A stretch of DNA of 64,000 nt from Mucilaginibacter ginsenosidivorax (GCF_007971525.1 NZ_CP042437.1:744001-808000), one strand, 5' to 3'; numbered from the stretch's first letter, positions 53,693 through 62,555 are shown. A program made the numbers and translations. The notes: generated from the sequence alone by a model not told the origin.

Positions 53693-55510
53693 TCATGGAG
53701 TAATTTTATAACTTTCCTTAATAACGGCCTCATTTACGGCTTTTACCCTGTTTAGCTCCATCTTTTCAACCGCGCGATTGTAGGTTAATATACCATTCAC
53801 TTCATGTTCAACATCGGTGGTTTGGGTATAAATGGCAACACTTAAACCTTTGTATCTCATCAGCTGTTCAACTTCGTCAAGTAAAAACACATACCTGTCG
53901 GTAAGGCGTGCTTTTGTTGGCTCATAATCATAAGCATTGTTTTCTACCGGCCACATATGGTTGCGGACAAACAGGCCAACGCCGCCAAATTCGCCCAACG
54001 ATGCCGCACGATGATCGTCGGGTACCGAGGCGCCGTACGGGCCTACATAGATATGGGTATCTACATAATCGCCATTACCGGGGTCGCCATAAGCTTTCTG
54101 ATACGACGGGTTATTATTAAAGCCCGAATTGCCGTTTACCAGCCTGGATGGGTCGTACTGTTTAACCCAATTGGTTATGTTTTTAACGTCAAACGCACCC
54201 CAGTTTTCATTAAAAGGCACCCAGGTAATGATGGACGGCGAATTATAATGATCGTCTATAATTGCTTTCAATTCCTTACGGAATTCCTTGCGGGTTTTAA
54301 GGGTATCTTCATTTTGATACCAGATGGCCGGCATATCCTGCCAAACAAACAAGCCCATTTTATCTGCCCAGTAATAAAACCGTTGAGGCTCGGTTTTCAT
54401 ATGTTTGCGAATAAGGTTGAAACCCGCATTTTTGGCAAAGCTAATATCAAATTTAAGCGCCTCCTCTGTAGGTGCCGTTAAAACCCCATCGGGCCAATAA
54501 CCCTGATCGAGCAGGCCAAGCTGCATGATAAACTTGCCATTAACCAAAGGGCGGATAAAGCCGTTAACCTTACTCAATTTTATATCGCGCATGCCGAAGT
54601 AGCTTTTAACTTCGTCAGCAACGCTGCCATCGGCATTTTTCAGGCTGATCTTCAAGTCATATAAAAATGGATCGTCTGGCGACCACAGTTTGGGCGATTT
54701 AATGGGTAGGTAAAAGTAAGTATCACCGGCTGATTCTGCTTGCGAAACTACTTTGCCGCCATCAAGTGCCACGGCAGTTAATTTTCCGCTCGCCCGTGTA
54801 TTTACCTCAACTTTTAGCCGGTTATTTGCCAAATCGGGCAGTAAACGAATGTTATTAATGTAGTTTTTGTTAACCGGTTCTAACCAAACGGTTTGCCAAA
54901 TGCCCGAGCAGAAGGTATAATCGCCACGTGGCCCGCTTTTTCCTGATGGTACGCGGCCATCGTTTAAGTCATACGCCGCCACAACCAATGTATTTTTACC
55001 CGTTGTTAAAAAAGGCGTAATGTTAAAGCTAAAAGCATCATAGCTACCGGCATGTGCTCCCACCTTATGTCCGTTTACAAATAAAGTGGCGTTATGCGCT
55101 ACGGCATCAAAATGAATAATTACCTGTTTATTTTTCCAGCCGGCAGGCACCTCAAAACTACGGCGGTACCACATATTAATTTCCTGCTTACGCTGAATGC
55201 CGGACAATACCGATTCCGGACAGTAAGGAACACGGATTTTATTTACTTCGCCGGCAAATGACAATGGTTTTTCGGGAGCGAGCGCATCCTGCACATTTTT
55301 TCCGCCCTGGTAATCCCATTGGCCATTAAGGCACATCCAATCGTTGCGCTGCAATTGCGGCCTTGGATATTCGGGAAACGGAATTGGGGCATCCATAGCG
55401 GTTTTTGTCCAGGCTGTGGGCAATATTGCCTCCTGGGCAAATAAAACAGAACAACAAAAAAGGTTAAAAAGCAAGGATAGCAAGAGCTGTTTACTTTGGT
55501 TTTTAGTCAT
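53693..55510 (-). CDS. glycoside hydrolase family 2 enzyme (beta-galactosidase/glucuronidase-like)
   Basis: Exported retaining glycosidase, 605 residues. Signal peptide about 1-25. GH2 sugar-binding domain ([32 protein letters not shown]), immunoglobulin-like domain (about 215-310) and a TIM barrel with acid/base E435 in WVPFNENWG and nucleophile E507 in SLGEFGG. Shorter than LacZ and lacking its C-terminal domains. Substrate unknown; no other polysaccharide-utilisation genes (SusC/D) are near. Confidence 0.9.
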   Translation of the reverse strand: MTKNQSKQLLLSLLFNLFCCSVLFAQEAILPTAWTKTAMDAPIPFPEYPRPQLQRNDWMCLNGQWDYQGGKNVQDALAPEKPLSFAGEVNKIRVPYCPESVLSGIQRKQEINMWYRRSFEVPAGWKNKQVIIHFDAVAHNATLFVNGHKVGAHAGSYDAFSFNITPFLTTGKNTLVVAAYDLNDGRVPSGKSGPRGDYTFCSGIWQTVWLEPVNKNYINNIRLLPDLANNRLKVEVNTRASGKLTAVALDGGKVVSQAESAGDTYFYLPIKSPKLWSPDDPFLYDLKISLKNADGSVADEVKSYFGMRDIKLSKVNGFIRPLVNGKFIMQLGLLDQGYWPDGVLTAPTEEALKFDISFAKNAGFNLIRKHMKTEPQRFYYWADKMGLFVWQDMPAIWYQNEDTLKTRKEFRKELKAIIDDHYNSPSIITWVPFNENWGAFDVKNITNWVKQYDPSRLVNGNSGFNNNPSYQKAYGDPGNGDYVDTHIYVGPYGASVPDDHRAASLGEFGGVGLFVRNHMWPVENNAYDYEPTKARLTDRYVFLLDEVEQLMRYKGLSVAIYTQTTDVEHEVNGILTYNRAVEKMELNRVKAVNEAVIKESYKITP

Positions 55511-55607
55511 GGTTGATAGGTTATTTTGATGTTAAGCCAAACTTAAAATAATTTATTTGATTAGCTGTCCCGATCTGTTCGGCTGTTTTCTTAGCGGTGC
55601 CAAAATA

Positions 55608-55640
55608 AAAATGGCCGGCGAAATTATCACCGGCCATATC
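55608..55640 (-). terminator. terminator after the 317-aa exported protein gene
   Basis: ATGGCCGG (55630-55637 read on the minus strand) pairs with CCGGCCAT (55611-55618), followed on the minus strand by TTTTTATTTT. It lies 27 bp past the stop at 55664. Confidence 0.75.
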
Positions 55641-55663
55641 ATACATAGTCCAATCGGCCTTCT

Positions 55664-56617
55664 TTACTTTTCAATTTGTTTGGAAAGATCCTTCAAATCT
55701 CCGGGTTTTAAGTTCCAGGTTGCGCCTGTAAACCTAAGGTAAATTTGTTCGCCGGTTTGGGAGTTAATTACACTAACCATTTTACATCCCCCGGTTAAAA
55801 CCGATAAAAGATAAAACGTTGGTGTTTTGTCGTCGAGGATTTTTTTATCTAATTCCTCATTGCTGATAAGTTTGTATTTAAATGTAACATCTTTAAATAA
55901 CTTTAAGGTATCTAAACTATGCCCGTCGCGTGTGAATATTCCCCCATCCCGATAGTCATCTGCGTTAATATAAATAGTTTGATTTTTTAGTTTTGCTACC
56001 TGATCTTTATTAGTCTGCTCATGGGTTAAGCCAATTTTTTTGTCGGCTGTTATCGCCGCCGAAATTATTTGCAGATAGCTTTTTAAAAAACCAGGACTCC
56101 AGTTGAAAATGTGTTTGTTGCCATTAAAATCAAAGGAAAATGACTGGCCCATATCGGTATCTACATAAACCTCTCCTATCGCAGTTCTATCTATTCCAAG
56201 TTGTATTTGAGCTAACCAATCTTCATCCTGGGCTCTAAATTTTCTGCCTTTTTTTATTGCTCTATCTTTAGGGGTAAAAAGATTAAGTGTAAATATTACA
56301 ACCGTACTATGCCCTGCAGCTATTTTATATGGTTCGAGTATAAAATAGGTGTCATTCGCAATTACGTTTTCATTTAGGTCTTGTTTTTTTAAAAAGCTTA
56401 CACTTTTAGTAATTGTCCAGTTCTTTTTAAATACGTCTAAAAATTCTGCTGCCCTCGGAAACGAGGTATCATTAACAAGTACGTGGGTATTGCCGTTTTT
56501 AATACGGTCGAGTATACCCCTGCTATAAAAAGTTTCGAGCTGAGCCTGAGCCGGGTACGAAAAGCAAACAAACAACAATAGGCTAAATAGCAGCGGCCTG
56601 GCGTAATAAAATGTCAT
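55664..56617 (-). CDS. exported hypothetical protein, 317 aa
   Basis: Start ATG 56617; signal peptide PLLFSLLLFVCFSYPAQAQ. The mature protein is mixed alpha/beta with Lys/Asp-rich loops: a probable domain up to about 190 (HVLVNDTSFPRAAEFLDVF, STVVIFTLNLFTPKDRAI) and a second from about 200 (QTIYINADDYRDGGIFTRDG). I recognise no family. Soluble periplasmic location is likely. Confidence 0.7.
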   Translation of the reverse strand: MTFYYARPLLFSLLLFVCFSYPAQAQLETFYSRGILDRIKNGNTHVLVNDTSFPRAAEFLDVFKKNWTITKSVSFLKKQDLNENVIANDTYFILEPYKIAAGHSTVVIFTLNLFTPKDRAIKKGRKFRAQDEDWLAQIQLGIDRTAIGEVYVDTDMGQSFSFDFNGNKHIFNWSPGFLKSYLQIISAAITADKKIGLTHEQTNKDQVAKLKNQTIYINADDYRDGGIFTRDGHSLDTLKLFKDVTFKYKLISNEELDKKILDDKTPTFYLLSVLTGGCKMVSVINSQTGEQIYLRFTGATWNLKPGDLKDLSKQIEK

Positions 56618-56705
56618 AAGGTTAAAGTTTCTTTGCCGCGAAAATAGCAATCGCTGTCTGCAACTGCAATATAAATCGGAATTTGAAATGTTTTTATTAT
56701 AAAGA

Positions 56706-56733
56706 AACAGCCGGCGAATGAGTTGCCAGCTGT
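56706..56733 (-). terminator. probable terminator after the M20 peptidase
   Basis: AACAGCTGGC and GCCGGCTGTT (minus strand) form a 10-bp stem with one wobble and an 8-nt loop, followed by TTCTTTAT. It lies about 43 bp past the M20 stop. Confidence 0.55.
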
Positions 56734-56775
56734 TTTGTGTTATATTTTATCCAAAGTCATCCAAACTAATAAATC

Positions 56776-58149
56776 CTAAAAACCGCTTAGTTCGGCAAAA
56801 TACTTATGGAACAGCGGGATAGTTTCAATCCCTTTATAGTAGTTAAAAATATCGTATTTCTCGTTGGGTGAGTGCAGGGCGTCGCTATCCAAACCAAAGC
56901 CCATCAACACTGTTTTAAGGCCAAGTTCGGCTTCAAACAGGGCCACAATCGGGATGCTACCGCCGCCGCGTGTTGGTATGGGTTCTTTGCCAAATGACTC
57001 AGCGATGGCTTTTTGGGCGGCTTTGTAGGCTATGCTATCAGTTGGCGTTACTACAGGTTCGCCGCCATGGTGGGGCGTTATTTTTACCTTAACGTTGGCC
57101 GGGGCTATGCTCAGGAAATGTTTGGTAAACAGTTGGGTAATTTGCTCAAATGTTTGGTTGGGTACCAGGCGCATGGATATTTTGGCGTGGGCCTTTGATG
57201 GCAATACCGTTTTGGCGCCCTCGCCAATGTAGCCACCCCAAATGCCGTTAACCTCTAAAGTTGGGCGGGTACCGGTACGCTCAAATGTTGAATAGCCTTT
57301 TTCGCCCCAAAGTTCAACAACATCAAGATCTTTTTTGTACTCAGCCTCATCATAAGGTGCGTTGTTAAGGGCGGTACGCTCGGCCGGAGTTAATTCAATT
57401 ACCTCATCGTAAAAGCCGGGGATAGTGATATGGTTATTTTCATCATGCATCGCGGCAATCATTTTACTCAGGATAGTAATCGGGTTGGCCACTGCACCAC
57501 CATAAACGCCGGAATGCAAATCGCGGTTAGGGCCGGTTACTTCCACCTCCACGTACGATAAGCCGCGCAGGCCGGTCTCTAAAGATGGGTGCTCCATGCT
57601 GATCATAGATGTATCTGATATCAGCACCACATCAGCTTTCAATTTATCTTTATTGGCCTTAACAAATATGGATAGGTTTGATGAGCCAACCTCTTCTTCG
57701 CCCTCAATCATAAACTTAATATTGCAGGGCAATGTATCTGTTTGCATCATCAGCTCAAATGCCTTTACATGCATGTAAAACTGGCCTTTATCATCGCAGG
57801 CACCGCGGGCATAAATTTTACCATCGCGCACGGTGGGCTCAAACGGAGGTGTGTGCCATAGCTCGATAGGATCGGCTGGCTGTACATCATAATGCCCATA
57901 AACCAGCACCGTTGGTTTAGCAGCATCAATTATCTTTTCGCCGTAAACAATCGGATAGCCCGCTGTTTGGCATACCTCTACATTATCGGCGCCGGCGTCG
58001 CGTAGTTTTTGGGCCACGTGGTCGGCAGTATTTAAAACGTCGGCTTTGTATTTGGGATCGGCACTCACCGAAGGAAAACGCAAAAGGGCAAATAATTCGT
58101 CGAGTAAACGTTGCCTGTGCTCATCAACATATTGCTTTATGTGCTGCAT
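56776..58149 (-). CDS. M20-family dipeptidase
   Basis: Cytosolic zinc dipeptidase, 457 residues from ATG 58149 (the 35 extra upstream residues of a longer frame lack family character). Zinc/catalytic signatures: TVLVYGHYDVQPADPIELWH (His/Asp), IYARGACDDKGQFYMHVKAF (bridging Asp), MIEGEEEVGSSNL (catalytic Glu) and the lid domain HSGVYGGAVANPI; final His in DALHSPNEKYD. Family 'dipeptidase/CNDP-like'. It lies downstream of the small-peptide cluster but is separated by about 440 bp, so a functional link is not shown. Confidence 0.9.
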   Translation of the reverse strand: MQHIKQYVDEHRQRLLDELFALLRFPSVSADPKYKADVLNTADHVAQKLRDAGADNVEVCQTAGYPIVYGEKIIDAAKPTVLVYGHYDVQPADPIELWHTPPFEPTVRDGKIYARGACDDKGQFYMHVKAFELMMQTDTLPCNIKFMIEGEEEVGSSNLSIFVKANKDKLKADVVLISDTSMISMEHPSLETGLRGLSYVEVEVTGPNRDLHSGVYGGAVANPITILSKMIAAMHDENNHITIPGFYDEVIELTPAERTALNNAPYDEAEYKKDLDVVELWGEKGYSTFERTGTRPTLEVNGIWGGYIGEGAKTVLPSKAHAKISMRLVPNQTFEQITQLFTKHFLSIAPANVKVKITPHHGGEPVVTPTDSIAYKAAQKAIAESFGKEPIPTRGGGSIPIVALFEAELGLKTVLMGFGLDSDALHSPNEKYDIFNYYKGIETIPLFHKYFAELSGF

Positions 58150-58451
58150 GGTATTTAGTTTGGCGCAAATATATTGATGTTTATTGATTTGGGCGAACGA
58201 TGCGCCGGCGGCAACAGGGTCAACGCATCTGATTGGGTTAACATAACTTAACACATTTCAGATAAATATTTATAACTATCTGATAATAAATATCTTAAAT
58301 TTAAACATGGTTAACACTAAAATGATCGTGCAATTAAGTTATCGTTTGATGCTTATGTCACTCATTCCAATAGCTGTTTAAAGGCGGGCGCCCCGCCGGC
58401 TATAAGGAAAGTTTACAGCGTGGGCCTGGGTAGGTATTTGTGCAATTATAA

Positions 58452-58589
58452 TTTGAAATTATCGTATCCCTTTTTAAACACAAATTCCCCGAAAATCCAG
58501 GGAACGCAAAAGTGTTTTTCATAAAAAATGATGCCGATGCATCTAAAAAGGTTGAAGAACACATCAACCTGCATCAGTTTGTAAATTAA
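58452..58589 (+). pseudogene. possible C-terminal gene remnant
   Basis: A plus-strand open stretch reads FEIIVSLFKHKFPENPGNAK then VFFIKNDADASKKVEEHINL up to a stop at 58587-58589. It has protein-like composition but no start codon after the stop at 58449, so it may be a decayed gene tail. Chance cannot be excluded. It converges on the 56-residue exported protein gene. Confidence 0.25.
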
Positions 58590-58756
58590 TCGGCTGTAGC
58601 CAAATCGGCTTTGGGGCCATGGCCTGCCTTGGCTGTGAATGATTCGGCTTCGGTTTTTGTTGTAACAGGCGCCGATTTTGTTTCTTTAGTACTTAAGGAG
58701 TAGGCTGTAATGCCTGATGTTAATATGATGGCTATCGCGATGATGATCTTTTTCAT
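58586..58756 (-). CDS. 56-aa exported protein ending in the KxDLxxAD motif
   Basis: ATG at 58756; 56 residues. Hydrophobic signal-like N-terminus MKKIIIAIAIILTSGITAYS, then a Thr/Lys/Glu-rich stretch (STKETKSAPVTTKTEAESF) and the C-terminus GHGPKADLATAD. The last nine residues PKADLATAD match the motif shared by the four neighbouring genes. 48 bp after the repeat-protein stop, same strand, so probably last in the transcript. No known family. It is short but its start, signal and C-terminal motif recur in four neighbours, which strongly supports coding. Confidence 0.8.
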   Translation of the reverse strand: MKKIIIAIAIILTSGITAYSLSTKETKSAPVTTKTEAESFTAKAGHGPKADLATAD

Positions 58757-58804
58757 GATGTTGTATATTGGATGTTTATAAAAACCGGGTTGCTAAGCAA
58801 TCAA

Positions 58805-59758
58805 TTACGCAGCGAAATCTGCATTACCCAAGTCTCTTTTTGGGCCGCCGGTGAAAGCAAAGTCAGCATTACCTAAATCCCTTTTTGGACCGCCGGTGAA
58901 ATCTGCATTACCTAAATCTCTTTTTGGACCGCCGGTGAAAGCAAAGTCAGCATTGCCTAAATCCCTTTTTGGACCGCCGGTGAAATCTGCATTACCTAAA
59001 TCTCTTTTTGGACCACCTGTAAAAGCAAAGTCAGCATTGCCTAAATCTCTTTTCGGACCACCTGTGAAATCTGCATTACCCAGGTCTCTTTTCGGGCCAC
59101 CTGTGAAAGCAAAATCTGCATTACCTAAATCCCTTTTCGGACCGCCGGTGAAATCTGCATTACCTAAATCTCTTTTCGGGCCACCTGTGAAAGCAAAATC
59201 TGCATTACCTAAGTCTCTTTTTGGGCCACCTGTGAAAGCAAAGTCTGCGTTGCCTAAGTCTCTTTTTGGACCACCTGTGAAATCTGCATTACCTAAGTCT
59301 CTTTTTGGGCCACCTGTGAAAGCGAAATCTGCGTTACCTAAATCTCTTTTCGGGCCGCCGGTGAAATCTGCATTGCCTAAGTCCCTTTTTGGACCACCTG
59401 TGAAAGCAAAGTCAGCGTTGCCTAAATCTCTTTTTGGGCCACCTGTAAAATCTGCATTACCCAAGTCTCTTTTTGGGCCGCCAGTGAAAGCAAAATCTGC
59501 GTTACCTAAATCTCTTTTTGGGCCACCTGTAAAATCTGCATTACCTAAGTCTCTTTTTGGGCCGCCAGTGAAAGCAAAATCTGCATTGCCTAAATCTCTT
59601 TTCGGACCGCCTGTGAAATCCGCATTACCCAAGTCTCTTTTTGGGCCGCCGGTGAATGCTGTTTGGTTAGATAAAATTTCTGCTTTTTTATCTGCGTTTA
59701 CAAATGATGTGAGGATAGTGCTCAGTGCTAATACTGCTATGATTGATTGCTTTTTCAT
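58805..59758 (-). CDS. exported protein with 20 tandem GGPKRDLGNAD repeats
   Basis: 317 residues. Signal peptide MKKQSIIAVLALSTILTSFV (cleavage likely after NA at 21-22), 12-residue spacer, then 20 units. The 13-residue unit is FTGGPKRDLGNAD (9 copies); the 15-residue unit adds FA (11 copies). They alternate, giving a 28-residue superunit, except that two long units stand together at positions 10-11 and 19-20, as expected from unequal recombination. The protein ends FAA. All 20 cores are identical in protein but differ at silent sites (Leu TTA/TTG/CTG, Arg AGA/AGG, Asp GAT/GAC), so selection acts on the amino acids. Could be a multicopy peptide precursor, an adhesive/structural or ion-binding polymer; family unknown to me. 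Confidence 0.9.
   Translation of the reverse strand: MKKQSIIAVLALSTILTSFVNADKKAEILSNQTAFTGGPKRDLGNADFTGGPKRDLGNADFAFTGGPKRDLGNADFTGGPKRDLGNADFAFTGGPKRDLGNADFTGGPKRDLGNADFAFTGGPKRDLGNADFTGGPKRDLGNADFAFTGGPKRDLGNADFTGGPKRDLGNADFAFTGGPKRDLGNADFAFTGGPKRDLGNADFTGGPKRDLGNADFAFTGGPKRDLGNADFTGGPKRDLGNADFAFTGGPKRDLGNADFTGGPKRDLGNADFAFTGGPKRDLGNADFTGGPKRDLGNADFAFTGGPKRDLGNADFAA
58808..59656. repeat. 39/45-bp tandem repeat array (84-bp superunit)
   Basis: DNA of the repeat protein: 20 units of 39 or 45 bp, most pairs forming 84 bp. Unit divergence is almost all at third codon positions of the minus-strand frame. Confidence 0.95.
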
Positions 59759-59824
59759 GATTTTATTTTAAGGAAGGGGATTTAATATTTTGTTTACTTA
59801 TATAAATGTTTTCGGTGTGTGTTA

Positions 59825-59980
59825 TCAGTCGGCCTGGCCCAAATCTTTTTTGAAAGCCGAGGTTGATGGGGCAAGGGATATAGCCTCTGGTTTTGCTGTT
59901 TGTTTAACAGAAGTTTGTGATGATAAAATACCAGTAGCTGCAGTTAAGCTTACAATGGTTATGATGATGAATTTTTTCAT
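59825..59980 (-). CDS. 51-aa exported protein ending FKKDLGQAD
   Basis: ATG at 59980; MKKFIIITIVSLTAATGILS is a signal-like start, followed by SQTSVKQTAKPEAISLAPST, SAFKKDLGQAD and a stop directly after the motif. 66 bp upstream of the repeat-protein gene. The C-terminal nonapeptide aligns with every repeat of that protein (FKKDLGQAD versus PKRDLGNAD). No known family. Most similar to the 51-residue protein encoded at 60243, including ASTGVLSS/AATGILSS in the signal. Confidence 0.82.
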   Translation of the reverse strand: MKKFIIITIVSLTAATGILSSQTSVKQTAKPEAISLAPSTSAFKKDLGQAD

Positions 59981-60034
59981 GTCGTTTTTAATTTTTTTGA
60001 GTTTTTTAAATGCTTTTGTCGATCAATTGAAATT

Positions 60035-60178
60035 TTAGTCGGCACTACCAAGGTCCCTGCGTGCGCTGTTTTCAAAAGAGTGCAGCGAAGCTGTTTCATG
60101 GGTTATGGTTTCTCTTTTACAAGAAAAGATGCATCCGGTGAACAAAATTGCCAGGGTGATAGTGATAAATTTTTTCAT
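60035..60178 (-). CDS. 47-aa exported (possibly lipo-) protein ending ARRDLGSAD
   Basis: ATG at 60178; MKKFITITLAILFTGCIFSC then KRETITHETASLHSFENSA and RRDLGSAD. Cys16 or Cys20 could be a lipidation site (IFSC is the better lipobox), unlike its siblings. The C-terminus again ends exactly with DLGxAD. 54 bp separate it from the next gene downstream. Coding is supported by the family resemblance, not by length. Confidence 0.8.
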   Translation of the reverse strand: MKKFITITLAILFTGCIFSCKRETITHETASLHSFENSARRDLGSAD

Positions 60179-60242
60179 GATCGTTATTTTCTGTGTACTT
60201 GCTTAATAATCTAATTCTTGTTCGTTTTTAATGCCCTAATAA

Positions 60243-60398
60243 TCAGTCGGCATTTGCCAGGTCTTTTTTAAAACCCGAATCCACTTTTATGAAACCCGCG
60301 GCCCGGGGCTGTTCAGCTTTTTTTTGTGATATTAAAACCGCAGATGACAAAACTCCTGTGCTTGCTACAAGCAATGTTAAGAGTGTTAATTTTTTCAT
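60243..60398 (-). CDS. 51-aa exported protein ending FKKDLANAD
   Basis: ATG at 60398; MKKLTLLTLLVASTGVLSSA signal-like start, VLISQKKAEQPRAAGFIKVD, then SGFKKDLANAD and stop. First gene of the five-gene minus-strand run (gaps 64, 54, 66 and 48 bp), so its upstream region should hold the promoter. On the minus strand a TTTG about 50 bp upstream of the ATG is followed 19 bp later by TACTTAAA, a weak match to the -7 element. No known family. Confidence 0.82.
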   Translation of the reverse strand: MKKLTLLTLLVASTGVLSSAVLISQKKAEQPRAAGFIKVDSGFKKDLANAD

Positions 60399-60953
60399 AT
60401 TTATAAATATTTTATATTAGTATTCTATTATTTTAAGTATTAATTAACAGTAGGAACCCAAAAACTTGTAAAGGCTTTTTTCATTAGCCTGTAAAATGCT
60501 TTTAGCTATATTTTATCATCTTTTTTTCGATAACATTTTGCAATAATTTAAAAACATCTTGCTTTTTTGCCATCTTTTTTACATATTTTATAAAATAAAT
60601 TATTAGATTTAAACACGATAACCTGCGGTTATCAATAAAGCAACTTTATACTTTATTAACTATATTTAAGCAACAGGCAGCGTATCACACACATATAACG
60701 TCTTTTAAATATTTTTCACTGCCAAAAAGCAGCCTGAAGTTCAATTTTCATGTTCAAAAATATTAATTAAGACGCATTATAATACAAATTAATCAACTGT
60801 ATATCAATCAATTAACAAAGCAAATATAGATATGTTTTTTAATTTTCAAGAAAATTCTATAAAATAATTATCAACATCTTTTTCTTTACGTTTGCCAATA
60901 TATTTCGGTATAATTTATAACTTTCACTTTCAATACATCGTAACAGCGCTTTA
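60399..60953. promoter_or_regulatory. 555-bp very AT-rich divergent promoter region
   Basis: No gene seen. It separates the exported-peptide run (minus) from the TPR/DHp gene (plus) and must contain both promoters. On the plus strand TTTG near 60891 followed 23 bp later by TAACTTTC is a weak candidate for the TPR gene. No long inverted repeat was noticed. Confidence 0.45.
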
Positions 60954-62384
60954 ATGAAAAGAACCATCGTATTTCTTTTATATTTTTTTACCGCTTTTGC
61001 CTTATACGCAAAGGATCTTGATGGAGATGCAAAGGCCGATACCAGTGAAATTATCCGCATAAATAAACAAGCCCTGGCCAACCGCTTAACCGATCCCGAG
61101 CAAACAGTTATCGACGCTACAAAGGCTATGGACCTGTCGCGTAAATTAAACTACAACAACGGCATAGCCGAGGCATACCGCGTTTTGGGCCTTGCCAACT
61201 ATTACCTGGACCAGCCAGAAAAATCATTCGAAAATTATTTGAGTGCCGCTACATTTTTTGCCAAAGCCGGCAACCTGGGCGGCGAAGCCAAGGTATATAA
61301 TAACATGGGCAACCTTTACCGCGACCATGATGCCAATAAATCGCTTGATTATTTTTTTAAATCGCTGGCTATCGCCAACAAAATAAACAATATAGATTTA
61401 ATTGCTTCGCTAAACCTCAACTTAGGCAACGTTTATACCCGCAAAAACAGCTATAGCCAGGCTTTAAAATATTACAACAACAGCCAGGCAATTTTCAGGT
61501 CGCTCAAAGACTCGGTAAACCTGGTACAGTGTGCGCAGAATATTGGTGTGGTTTATTTTAAACTTGGGCAATTTGACAAAGCGCTGGCCATGCTGCTGGA
61601 AGCTAATGCAAATGCTAAACGACAGGATTTGAACGAATCAATTGCCAGTATTGATTTAACACTGGCATCGTTGTACATGAACCAGAAAAAATTTGATGAT
61701 GCCGAAAAAATAGTAAACGAGGGAATAAACTATACCCGGCTGGTAAAAGACCCTAAACTGGAATACGATTATAAACATACCAGCTACGAGTTGGAATATA
61801 ATCGTAAAGATTACGCCAAGGCCATGTTTTACCTGCGCGAAATTTATAAAGTGGATAGCGCCACTTTTAAAACCAACACATCGGTACAAATGAAACTGAT
61901 TGAGGCCACCAGAAAGCAGGAGGAACAAGTAAAAGAGAACGAACGGATTGCCGAACGACAGGCATATGACCGTACCAAGTTTTGGGCCGTAACAATAGTT
62001 GCAGGCCTTTTGCTTATTGTAATAGGGCTGCTGTTTGGCAACGTAAAACGAAAGGCAAAAACCAATGCCCAGCTTACCCTGCTTAACGGCGAAGTATCAA
62101 GGCAAAAGGATAACCTCGATAGAATAAACCACCATCTTGAAGAGATTATAGATGAGCGCACAAAAGACCTCCAGATAAAAAACCGAAAACTATCCGAACA
62201 CTCCTCTTACCTCTCGCACCAGATTCGCGGGCCGATAGCAACCTTGCGCGGCTTGATTAACCTGGAAAGAGAAGGCCTTGTTGACGAAAAAGAATGCATC
62301 ACCATGATGGATAAATGTGTATCTGAAATTGATGAAAAGATTATCGAGATGAGCGATATGCTACACGGGCCGGCAAGGGCCTGA
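60954..62384 (+). CDS. TPR membrane protein with histidine-kinase DHp-like end, lacking the ATPase domain
   Basis: 476 residues. Signal/anchor MKRTIVFLLYFFTAFALYA, then about seven tetratricopeptide repeats in the periplasm (about 30-310; e.g. AEAYRVLGLANYYLDQPEKS, SLNLNLGNVYTRKNSYSQAL), a TM helix at about 343-362 (WAVTIVAGLLLIVIGLLFGN), a coiled coil (about 368-410) and finally HSSYLSHQIRGPIATLRGLI, an H-box-like segment, with a second helix ending SDMLHGPARA. Histidine kinases of this build normally continue into a HATPase_c domain of about 130 residues; here the gene stops, and no continuation is seen in any frame downstream. It may be a phosphotransfer or scaffold protein, or act with a kinase elsewhere. 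Confidence 0.82.
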   Translation: MKRTIVFLLYFFTAFALYAKDLDGDAKADTSEIIRINKQALANRLTDPEQTVIDATKAMDLSRKLNYNNGIAEAYRVLGLANYYLDQPEKSFENYLSAATFFAKAGNLGGEAKVYNNMGNLYRDHDANKSLDYFFKSLAIANKINNIDLIASLNLNLGNVYTRKNSYSQALKYYNNSQAIFRSLKDSVNLVQCAQNIGVVYFKLGQFDKALAMLLEANANAKRQDLNESIASIDLTLASLYMNQKKFDDAEKIVNEGINYTRLVKDPKLEYDYKHTSYELEYNRKDYAKAMFYLREIYKVDSATFKTNTSVQMKLIEATRKQEEQVKENERIAERQAYDRTKFWAVTIVAGLLLIVIGLLFGNVKRKAKTNAQLTLLNGEVSRQKDNLDRINHHLEEIIDERTKDLQIKNRKLSEHSSYLSHQIRGPIATLRGLINLEREGLVDEKECITMMDKCVSEIDEKIIEMSDMLHGPARA

Positions 62385-62555
62385 TAAGTCGAAATTAAAA
62401 AATCAAAAGTCAAAATTAAACGCGGGTGCTGGTAAGTGGTAGCCGGCGATGTAAAATCAAAACGGGATTTACCTTCGTTGCCGCATGATAAATGCTATGG
62501 CGATGCAGCTTCAAATTGTACCCCTCTCCTATCGTCAAATAACAAAGCGGTTGCG

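Noticed and set aside
56776..58149. M20 dipeptidase as processing enzyme of the exported peptides
   Set aside because: It has no signal peptide with the supported start, lies 440 bp away beyond the cluster, and belongs to a common cytosolic family.
58808..59656. RTX-type calcium-binding repeats (GGxGxDxUx)
   Set aside because: The unit has GGxxxD, but position 4 is Lys rather than Gly, the period is 13/15 rather than 9, and no C-terminal type I secretion signal is apparent.
58851..59771. 306-codon open frame on the plus strand with KSALPKSLFGPPV repeats
   Set aside because: It is the antisense of the repeat gene. Units are multiples of three, so the opposite frame stays open automatically. 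One unit differs in residue there while the minus-strand protein is invariant, and only the minus frame has a signal peptide.
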